Assembly (NCBI RefSeq): GCF_964204645.1
Contig: NC_134029.1
Span: forward strand, 2,243,001-2,303,000
DNA: 60,000 bases
From: Tubulanus polymorphus
Taxonomy: Eukaryota > Nemertea > Palaeonemertea > Tubulaniformes > Tubulanidae
Direction of reading: 5' to 3'
This document shows, piece by piece, positions 39,548 through 49,800 of this stretch (positions are counted from its first letter, which is position 1; each line of letters begins with the position of its first letter). The notes under the pieces were generated by a model, which was not told the DNA's origin, searched no databases, and saw only the letters and a program-made list of their open reading frames with translations. A program made the position numbers and the translations under genes.

Positions 39548-39717
39548 TTCTATCTTGTCTTTTACAGATTGTGCGACAGCTACATCAATCACTAACGAGA
39601 AGGTCATGAATAACAAAGTAATCGGAAATGCGCTGATTCGAATGAACGAATCGTTGTAAAGAGAAAACATCTCTACTACGAATTTTCTTGCGTATAAAGA
39701 TTCAACCAGCGACAGAG
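39548..39717 (+). promoter_or_regulatory. splice acceptor and 5' leader of the protocadherin main exon
   Basis: The pyrimidine tract ttcttttctatcttgtctttt is followed by acag, placing the exon start at 39568. The leader part of the exon (39568-39717) precedes the coding start. So at least one non-coding exon must lie further upstream; the nearest candidate with promoter-like features in this window is at 15.5-15.76 kb, but that link is only a guess. The leader contains upstream ATGs at 39606, 39628 and 39642. Confidence 0.7.
39606..39659 (+). other. upstream open reading frame in the protocadherin leader
   Basis: An ATG at 39606 opens 17 codons ending in TAA at 39657-39659, 58 bases before the main ATG. 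A two-codon frame starting at 39628 also exists. Such frames commonly lower translation of the main frame; whether this one does is untested. The peptide itself has no recognisable feature. Confidence 0.5.
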
Positions 39718-42432
39718 ATGGAATTCTGTCAAGCTTTAGCGATCTACTTCTTGTTGATGAATCTTGTGCATTTGCTTCTGGCCTTGACCGACCAGGAGAT
39801 TCTGTTTCGGCTGCCCGAGGAGACGCAACCGGATACGTACGTCGGTGAGGTGCTATCGGCGAGCAATCTGAAAAGCAGATTCAATTCATCGGTGCAAAAT
39901 AAATTGCGTTATAGTTTCTTGAATCCGGACGAGCCGGGGGTCAGCTATTTTCGTATCGACGAAGCGACTAGTGTCATAAAAACTACACAAACTATAGATA
40001 GAGATACGTTATGCAGTATAGTACAGACGTGTTGCCCCTATTCGAATGGTTGTTATATAATGTTAATTATAAGCATCCGTCCAAGGGCTTTTTTCACGAT
40101 GATCAACGCTCGCGTCGACATATTGGATATCAACGATAATCGGCCCCAGTTTCCGACAACTTCGTTGACGGTGAAAATGTCCGAGTCGACACCTGTCAAC
40201 TCGTCGATTATCATACCGACGGCTATCGATATCGACAGCGGTTCAAACACGGTCCAGCGATACTCGATCATCTCTCAAAACGGATATTTCGGTTTACGCG
40301 TCATGAAAAGCGGCAACGAAATCACCGATCTGGCAATCGTCAACAGAAAACCCCTCGATCGCGAAATGTATTCGTATCATCAGGTGAAGATCCTCGCTAT
40401 CGACGGAGGTCTACCGCGTCTGACTGGAACCTGCACTGTCACTATCATGGTCACCGATACAAACGACAACGTCCCGAAATTTCGCAACACCACATACTCT
40501 ATGACCGTACGAGAAAATATACAAATCAACTCGTCGATCTTACAAGTGTCGGCTACGGACGCGGACGACGGACCGAACGGGCAGATTCGTTACACGATCG
40601 GATACCGGGCACCGGACTGGATCAAGTCTACGTTTACGGTGGATCGCATGAACGGCTGGATTACCCTGGTTAAACCGCTGAATTACGAGAAAACCAAAGA
40701 ATACCGAATTCCGATCGAAGCGAAAGATCTAGGTCCGGGTGCTATTCCGGTTCGGACAACGGTGCATCTATACGTGAAAGATGTGAATGACAACAGCCCG
40801 ACTATCCGCATGAATCTATTAACATCGACCGGTAAAGCTGAAGTCTCCGAGTCAGCTGATATAGGGACGTTCGTCGCTCATGTTTGGGTTCAGGATATCG
40901 ATGCCGGTTCGAATGCTCGGGTAAGCTGCGCTATAGACAACCCGTATTTCTCACTGATTAGAGAAGGTCCTCCGAAAGACGACGAATACAAATTATTTAC
41001 TGCTGCGAAACTGAACCGTGAAATCACGCGCGAGTATCAGGTGACGGTGATCTGCGAGGATCAGGGAATGCCGCCGTTAGAAAGTCGCGAAGAATTCACC
41101 GTCAACGTTTTGGATGCGAACGATAATGCCCCACAGTTCACGCAGAGAACGTACACGGCGCGAGTGGCCGAGAACAACCCGTTAGGGATGTTCCTGATGC
41201 TCGTAAAAGCTCGCGATCGCGACGACGGAAACCGCGGTGACGTCCGATACGAAATAGCTGCTGGAAATAGCGGAATGGTGACTATCAACCACGAGGGGAA
41301 GATATTCGCTAACGCCGTTTTCGACCGTGAACAATATTCCGAAGTGAAATTCCGAGTGATCGCCGTCGATCGTGGAATTCCGCCGTTAAGTTCGACCGCT
41401 TCCGTTATTCTAACGATTACCGATAAAAACGACAATCCTCCCGAATTCACGAAACGATTCTCATTTTCGGTCACCGAGAACGAACCGCCTCACACGAGCG
41501 TCGGGACGGTTACAACCACGGACAGGGATCTCACTCCGAATAACATTGTTTTTTATTCCATGGCTAAAACGCGCGGTTCGGAAAATTTCGAGATTACCAG
41601 ACGCGGAGTGATCAGAACTGTGAAACGACTTGATCGTGAATTCCAACCAGAATATCAACTGGACATCATCGCTACCGATCAGGGCATTCCAAAAATGTCG
41701 ACGAGCACGCGAATTCCTATACGAATCATCGACATCAACGACAACGCTCCTGAATTCTCCTTCCCCAATAAACTCAACAACACCGTCTATATCTCCTATC
41801 TCCAAAAAGAAGGCGTTCGAATTACGAGAATTATCGCTAAAGATCCCGATGCCGGTAACAACGCTAAGCTGACCTACTCCATCAGACACGGTGATACTAA
41901 GGGCTATTTTCGAATGGATAATCGGACGGGAGTGATCATACTAGCCAGACCTCTTACTACTGACGACGCTAAGGTTAATAAACTGACAGTTGAAGTAAAA
42001 GATAACGGACATCCTCCTAATAGTAACGTTCGCACTTTGAATATAGTTATCGACGGGACTGGTAAACCAATAGCTATAAACGGCGCCTACATCGAATCAC
42101 CTCCGAGCAATAAGAATCTAATTATCGTTATTTGTCTAGCGACCGTATCCGGGGTATTGGCCATCATACTTATCGTAGCCATCATTTGCATACGACAAAA
42201 AGATATCAGCAACCATAACTACAACGTGAAGGCAGAAACTCAACGGATTTTTAACAACAAACCGCGTCCTGAAAGTTGCGAGAGTTCATCGGATGAGTCG
42301 AAACCACCGTTACCGCGGAAAGAAGTTAGCTTCTCACTGGAAAACGATGACCCGGCGGCAGACACGCAGACTAGTTTCCTAAAAAATCCCATTCCGTGGA
42401 ACTCGACGACGATGAACGATAAAAACTATGAG
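39718..42432 (+). CDS. protocadherin, seven cadherin repeats, main exon (delta-1-like)
   Basis: Single-pass adhesion receptor. I start at the ATG at 39718 (gagATGG, purine at -3 and G at +4) because it gives a clean signal peptide (residues 1 to about 24); the frame is open back to a TTG but has no earlier ATG. Cadherin repeats with linker motifs: EC1 25-143 (DINDN 137-141), EC2 to 253 (DTNDN), EC3 to 361 (DVNDN), EC4 to 472 (DANDN), EC5 to 575 (DKNDN), EC6 to 678 (DINDN), EC7 to about 785 without a calcium linker, as expected for the last repeat. EC1 has the protocadherin Cys-X5-Cys loop (C99, C105) after IDRD, plus C106 and C112. The membrane helix is about 800-824. The tail has PPLPRK (SH3-type) and KEVSF (868-872), an RVxF-type phosphatase site. 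The exon ends after codon 905 at gag|gtgaga, phase 0; reading on adds 11 residues and a TGA (42466-42468), which is intron or a short isoform. Confidence 0.95.
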
Positions 42433-42725
42433 GTGAGATTTTACTGGCAATTTTTTTTGTGGTGTTGAGCTTTTTGTTAAATTGGTAAAAATTGTCATTA
42501 AGGGAAACGATTTCCTTTTTATCCGTTATTCGGCGATATTGATTTTAAGACACAGCAATCGCAATCCCAGGAGGAGGGAGGTTTTGAAACGGGAGAAAAC
42601 TCCATCGCATAAAAACAAGTTGTCAATTATCTAAAGTTCAAATTCATTAAAGTCACAGTATGCTCTTCCTAGAACGTGATTTAATGTGGATCCCGTTCAC
42701 CACGCTTCTTTCTCGTTACACCTAA

Positions 42726-43064
42726 TTGGCATTAATTTGCGTATACATAATCCTCGACAGCGGTCGTTCGTTGAGTCGCGCAAAAATTAAAACAATTCCA
42801 ACTCATTTATCGCGTTGCCAATTAGGAAAATGTAGTTTGACAACAGTGTCTGATAATTCGTGTGACAGTCTAACTGGTGGTATGCGGTGGATTCCTGCTG
42901 ATATACCAGGGAATATACCTCCTCCTCTTGTCTCACCGAGTCGTGTCGCTAATAAGAACATCAAACTAAATTACTATGGGTCTCTTAAGCGACGGTCGCG
43001 CTCGATTTATCAAATTGTTGTAATCAATGTAGTCAATTATACCGAATTAGGAAGAGCAGATTAA
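42726..43064 (+). other. unassigned open frame just downstream of the protocadherin main exon
   Basis: A 113-codon open frame starting at a TTG. Its middle part (about 42834-42960) reads like a cytoplasmic-tail segment: a Ser/Asp-rich stretch, then MRWIPADIPGNIPPPLV. I recall no specific family match. The possible acceptor (caattag, ending 42822-42825 area) would deliver phase 1, whereas the main exon leaves in phase 0, so it cannot be joined directly. It may be an alternative tail exon of another transcript, a decayed exon or chance. Confidence 0.2.
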
Positions 43065-43208
43065 TTTTGTATCGAATATTCGTCGAGTGAGGGATTGAAG
43101 TTGTCCTATTCGTTGGAAGGTTAAACGGGTTCAAGGGCTCAAATCCTGGTGGGGTAGAGTTTCTTGACTGGCCTATCAGAGATACCCCGAACCTGCTGAT
43201 AGTGTCCT

Positions 43209-43287
43209 GGGACTCAGTGGGTAAAGGGAATTTTTTTTTGTAAGGTTCGTACGTAGGCCTACATCTCTGCTGTTTGATTCAAACCCC
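43209..43287 (+). repeat. possible tRNA-derived SINE fragment
   Basis: gggactcagtgggtaaagg (43209-43227) resembles a polymerase III A box and gattcaaacccc (43276-43287) a degenerate B box. The spacing is a little longer than in a tRNA because of an inserted T-run. The flanks do not form a tRNA cloverleaf. A degenerate SINE head is the best guess. Confidence 0.3.
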
Positions 43288-43754
43288 AAACTATCTATTT
43301 GCGAGAACCGAAAGCTTATTTTGGAAGCGTAGCTTATCAGATGGGCTAACAGATGATTTGTTGTTTCGTGCGAGGCTGACGCATGACGTCTTATATAGAC
43401 ATGTCAACTATTACTTTACTTCAAAAACATACATCACGAAATGAAACTGACATCCGTAAATTACAACTGTTATTTGTCTGATGGTGATGAATGTGTAAAT
43501 GATGACTTGTATCTATTTGTATCCCCGTGTTGACAGGTTGACGTCAAAAGGCACGAACGAAATTAACACTTTGAAATCATTCATCTTTAGATATAACGTC
43601 ATAGATAATATTCTCGTACCTATCAATTTAAACCGTAAACGAATAACAGGTTTCAAATTGTGGACTTGTCGTCGCTGTATTGAAGGGTTGTTTCAAACAC
43701 AGCCAATTTGAAGTCCCACAATAGAGTTTTATTTGTAATAAATTAATGTGTTAG

Positions 43755-43860
43755 AACGAAACCACAACATTTCGGTTATCACTAGGTGGAATCACGTCAT
43801 CATTGCCACCTGATGAAAGCTGTTAGTCACCAGCCGTAACGTTTTGGTTTCGTTTTGGTT
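43755..43860. repeat. inverted repeat with degenerate hammerhead-ribozyme-like cores
   Basis: Left arm aacgaaaccacaacatttcgg (43755-43775; 21 bases) matches the reverse complement of 43834-43854 at 18 of 21 positions, and an inner aggtgg/ccacct pair lies between them. On the + strand the right half reads ctgatga (43810-43816), a gctg/cagc stem (43819-43822 with 43831-43834), then cgtaac where a hammerhead needs gaaac. On the minus strand the left half reads ccac-ctagtga-taacc-gaaa-tgtt-gtgg, with the conserved gaaa but a changed first core. Hammerhead motifs of this compact form occur in Penelope-like elements and other retroelements. Both copies carry core changes, so they are probably inactive relics. 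Confidence 0.4.
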
Positions 43861-46800
43861 TCATCTTAATTCATCTACAGTTTACACGGATATTAGAGTG
43901 TAGCCAATTTGATATTAAAGTCATCGATATTGAAATGGGTTTTTTGATTAGATGAACCATGTTTGAATCATGAGCTCCAGACATTGCTCGCTGGTGGATC
44001 ACAATGAATAGTTAACTAACAGTATAAACCTCGTCAGTTTCAGTGTGGTCTCTCACCTCACCACTGGTTGCGTCGTCCATGCCGATCGGTCGTGTCAGGT
44101 TAATTTAACTAATCAATATACCTTATACGGTATATCGTTGCACCCTTGAAGTCAATCTGCTGCGTGTCTGGTAACGGAGAATAGATTCCGTGCGCTGAAA
44201 AAAATATACCCTAGAGATTAATTAGCGACAGTCGTCGCAATTAACAGCACGGTCTGTCGAGATGTAGAGCGATGTCGGCTTTGCATCTATGTAACTGCCA
44301 ATTTGAAAACCAGAAACGGAAAAATGGCTTGACTTCTTTTTGTGCGCAATCGACTTCCATGTTGTTCTTAATAACGTAGCGTGAACGCGGCATTAGTCCT
44401 AACAGCGTAAAGACGTAGATCATGGTTATTATTCTGACTTGTATATTTCATTTCATAAATAATTTATTCTCTTCCATTCTGATTTACCTGTAGGAATCGT
44501 AAGATAGAAGCATATATAGTGATGATTCTTTGATAAACGTTGAGTTCATATATATCCCGGAACCTGCAACTTCCGGATCTAGTATTAATCTGCTTCACGA
44601 GGTTGCCTCGGTGATTAGCTAATTGGTCTAATACGGATACACGAATCTAAGATCCACGAAGGTCTCCTGTTACGTTCATATCATGTGTACTCTTATATAG
44701 AACTCGTTTACAGCTACAGCAATCACTCGAAATTACGTCATTCAAACACTTTTTCTAATCAGTAATCTTTGCCCGTGTAAATACAGCGACTCATCCTCTG
44801 GGATTCCGTATCTAAACCTCACAAAAACTTTCAACAGACCCAGTTCTCACATAGCGCAGAAGAAACAATCATTTTAAACTGAATTCTTCGCATGGCTCGT
44901 TCCCTAGAATATCCCAGGAGTAAAAACGAATTCAAGAAGTCGACATTATTTAACCTCGGAATCTTTCAACTAAGTAGTGTCGTCTCCGGTGGTTCTCCGA
45001 TGCCATCAATTTCCATCCGTACCTTGTTCTCTTATTTTACATATATGTATATATTAAGATAAAGGAAGACAAACGACGGTAGCATTTTTTTATAGTTTTG
45101 TTGTTGAGCATTTTGTCGCAAAACGATTTATGCTGTTCTTGGTCAAAACTTAGTAACTTTCTAGTTGTGCCCGGGGCATGACACAGACATCAATTTAGAA
45201 AAAAAATAACGTTTCGATCCATGCGTTTAGATTGTATTCGTCTCCGGATGATTTAAAGCCAACGTATTTCTTTTCATTCGGTTGAGGATTTAAAAACATT
45301 TTCGTTCTGACAAGATCAAGTGAAAATTTGGAGAGATTTCACCTGAGGGAGGCATCGACTTCTTGTAAACGCGGAATCGATGTCTTAACTTACACGAGCC
45401 ACATCAAATGTTTATTTTGAATGATGTATCGGCGACTGAACAGCAATTCCACTTCAAACATCAGTCCACTTTCAGCCTTCATGTACGACATTCTTTTCAT
45501 TTCTCCGATGAAAGTGAAGCGGACATAAACAAAAATCAACATAAGCCTCTTCCAGCCGGCACTGTTGAGTAAACCACGCCTGTGGATGGTTGATTCTCAC
45601 ACGCGTTTAGAGACATGTTTTGGTCAAACTGTTATTTCGGAACCTCAAGTGCTTTTCGCTGTCATTTTATAGATCGAATATTTCGGGAAAATACGCTTTA
45701 TGTTACGAGTTATGATTTTAGGACAAAAAGATGTCCGGTTCTATTAGTTATTATTTTATGACCACTGATATTTTTCCGTCGCTCAAGATGTCGTGTGTCG
45801 CGGATACTTGTGCTAAATCCAGTCGAGTTGAAATGTGAATGGAGATGTCCCGTGTTTTGTGTACGAGCAATTAACTTCATTAACCACGTTAAATTCATAT
45901 ATATGCAAAATACTAGTAACCTGTTCTAGGTATGACAGTGCCAGTGCACAATTCAACGGTGTTGTTTTTCAATTTCAAACCAAGTTTTTACGAATTTCAC
46001 CTATTTCTATTGTTTGTTCGGTAATTAAGGATGGATTTCGCTGATTGGCCGCGGTTTTTTCGGCAACTTCTCGTAGTAGGAGGTAAACATGATATCATCG
46101 TCTTCACAAAATATATGTAAGACTACTCAGTGAGACTGGTCTCTGAAGACAGTGGTATACATTACTAAGACCCTAATCGATACAACGGTTTTATGTTGAT
46201 TCAAACATTGTCCTAGTCCAGATCGATGTTAGAGGTGCGTGTACTCCTTATTTGTTCTTACAATAATGTCTACACCATTCTCAAACAGTAAGCTTAGATG
46301 TGGATTGTTTGTGCCTCGTATTCCGGCGTCGATCCGAATTCGATTAAGACAATAAATTTTCCATTGATGTATTAGAGCTTACGATAATTGAGTAAATATC
46401 CCGCAGTCTGTTTAACGATACCGCGCTCTTTAAATGTCTCCAGATCTCCAGATATTTAACCGTTTGACTTGAAATATATAAATTGAATTATCAGACCCAG
46501 TGGTAGGAGATGGGAACCTGGAAGTTTGCTCCTGTGCGTAAAGAGGAGTTGCACATAAATATAGGTTTTAGATTCTAGAAACAAGAAGGTTATTGGAAGG
46601 AGACCATTTTATAATAATTCGGTTCCTACTCTTTGGTTACATCAGTTTCAGCTTTCAAATCCAGATTGAAAACATATTGGTCAATTCTACCTTGTAGTTT
46701 TGTGAAGCGCACCCTAATATACCATATCATTATGATTTAAAGTATTATGAGGTAGTCAAAAAAGAAATGTCGTCGAGACTGGAAATACCGACACCACCCT

Positions 46801-49800
46801 TGTGTATACCACGTATATGTAATCGAGTTATTTCGAGTTGCCCTCAAAGCTGTGACTTTCAAAATGCTGTATAGCTCGGCTTCCCTCGAGTCACTGTTAC
46901 TTTTAACGGGGCTAGTTTCAAATTACGCGGCATTCAAATTCATACTTGATGTGTACAAGGATTGCAGAACTATTCATACCGTCAAACTCTGCTACATCAT
47001 CACCATAGATTATATACATTTTTTGTTATTCATCTTGTGTTGGGCATTAGGCCTGAAACCGATCGGTTAGTATAGCCTTTTGGTTTGACTATTTTGTCCA
47101 TTCCCCTTTTTATATATATCCACTATAAGTAGTTATGGTGAAAATAATTTTTTTCAAAAAGGAGATATATGATATCAGCATAACTCTCCGCTCCAGTTAC
47201 CGATCATGTTTGGAGTTGAAATTATCCAAATTTTCTACCTAACTGTGGTAAAACGACATTTAATACGTGAATAACCTTCTAAACATATCGCATATAAGAC
47301 GTTATTCGAAACGAATAAACACATAAGCCGGGCAAATCTTAGTAAGTAGCAAATTGTCTATCTCATATTTCTCGTTAAGACGTAGTTATAACTATGTGAG
47401 TAACAACCAATCGGCGCTATCATATTACTGTCTTCATCACATGTAGACACCTATTAACAACACCGATTTTTCCCAATCATCTTTCACTGACGAGAATCAT
47501 TCTCGCGAATCATTTTCATCGCCGATAAGTCGTCAGTCACCAGCACGAATTTTTTGTAAACCGATTCGATTTGATTACTCGGTAACAATGTAGCGACCGA
47601 TATTTTCTAAGTTTTCCATCACCGTCTAGTGAGCGCACGCTTTGCGCGCGTGAATTCTAATGTAAGTTGTATGATTTCTATGGTTTTTCTGCGATATTCT
47701 TTCTCTATTCATATAGATTTCCCTCCTTCAAATCATTCACCCGTCGGCGCAGCTGCGACGTCACACATTAGTCTCCGTACTCTCTCGGTCTCGATGGTCG
47801 TATTTTCTTCTATTCCCGTCTTGACAATGATGGACACGACTCATCGTAATCCGCGACACTTTACGCCGTTTTGCCGATAGCATTTGTCCAGTTGAATGCT
47901 TCAATTTCCCGCGTACAAACCAATCTAACCGCCGTATGATATTCAGTTTGCAAACACTTTTTGACGGCTGCGTACGAAAAGAAGTTCGAGGGCACCGGAC
48001 ATCGTTTGTAGCGCGGTTATTACGGGTTGCGGTGGCTTGTAGTTCGTGGCAGCAGCCAATGTTTGATGATTGATTATCCTTAGCGCGCTGGCAATCATGG
48101 CGATGCTATGATCGTTAAGAGAATGGTCGCGTTGGGAGAATTTACTCATACATGGATATATATATGTGTCTACTACAAACTGTCCGACGATATTCATCAT
48201 CAATGAGCCACTTATTATTTACATGTCTCGTGGGATTGAGCGTGGATATAAAATCTAGCCCGATAATATGTCTGCTGAATCTGTGGTCGGCTTAGTTGCC
48301 ATCGTTAAAAATCGGTCTCCTCAGCGCTGTTTCGAGTCGGCGCTATTCATCTTACAGGTTTGTGTCTGGTTACGGATGACAGGTCAGACAGGACGTATCT
48401 ATCCCCGGTGTCTTAACGCACGCGCGCTGTTTCTTTCACGTTGTCGCGCGCCGTGAAAAGATCGAATTAACTTTGTCGGTGATCGAGCGACGTTCGCACA
48501 GACTAATACATCGATCTTTTCATTGTAACTTGATCCCGACGCCATTAGACTCATTTCCAGGTGTCAGTTTGTGCAGACATTCGTTTTTGACTCATCTCGA
48601 ATATGTGTTTCCGTGCTCGAGCAGTCCAGCCACGGATTGAGTTACGCGAGAGAGAAACCTCCATCGTGGCTTATTGTCTACAAATCCCTCCGAAAGCCAT
48701 TAGTCACATTATTATATACCCGTTCACTGTGTAAAGGTGAAGAGCGGGCACAACGTGCATCCTCAATTCCTCATACGTCATACTTGTAATTCTGAAGTGT
48801 GTAATCTTTAGCGTATTTCTAAAACGCACGATTTCAGTTCAATTAGACATCCTCATTACCGATGATATGGTGACGGTTGTCTGAGTGTATTCATACTCGT
48901 TACCAGACATCTCACTACCTCGTGTTCAAGTGTTCTTTCGCTACCAAGATTTTTCATCATCGTTAAGAACTAGTTTCTATACGAAAAGTCATAAACTACA
49001 TAATATACAATATCGGAAACGAGGTTTCTACATGAAACCATGAATGAATGTACAGCGCCCTTTCCGCAGAGAATGTTCAAAGATGCAAGGATATCATTGC
49101 TCGAAATTCTTGTTCACGTTCTTAATTCCTTCTAGAAGGATCAGATGTATTTGAGGATATAATATCTAGTTTAAATGTCGTTGATACAATCAGGCATGTT
49201 TGTAATGATAATGTTCGCGATGACGGTGGCGGCTCCTGGACACCAGAACTACAGCCACTGAGTCCCTCTTATTAAGTTGATTGACAATATCAGAGTTGTT
49301 GTTGTTAGTTCTAGACTAAATCACCCACTCATCTACTCACAAAGTAGCCGTTGATTTCTTGCTAGACTAAGCTAATGTTATATGATTTGTAGTTGGCGAT
49401 GATGACAATGTTGGTCACAACGCGACGAAAAAATCACCAGTCCGAAAGAAATGCGTCTAAACGAATATTTCGTGCGGCAGTAAGAGTGGCCAGGATTACT
49501 AATCGTAATTGCATTGCTTGTTCGTCCGTCGCACTGAAGATGTGTCCGAAGAGGCATTGATTGTATTGGGAAAACCATCTGATCTTTAAACCCTAATGTC
49601 ATTACTGCGGATTCTGGCGCACTTAGTTCTGGTTTCAAGAAGCAATTTGTTTCATCTCGATGTCGATGAAGAATTCCACCGCGCTGGCCCTGATGCGCGC
49701 GCGTATATACTTATAGGATTCATGCGCCATGTATCAAACGGTAAGTCGACGTCAGACGTTCGCCAAATCCGATGACAGAATACGGGCCCGGAGCAGGGCC

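Noticed and set aside
41061-41889. Two minus-strand frames of about 140 codons opposite the protocadherin exon
   Set aside because: They are reverse-strand shadows of the cadherin-coding sequence and have no domain of their own.
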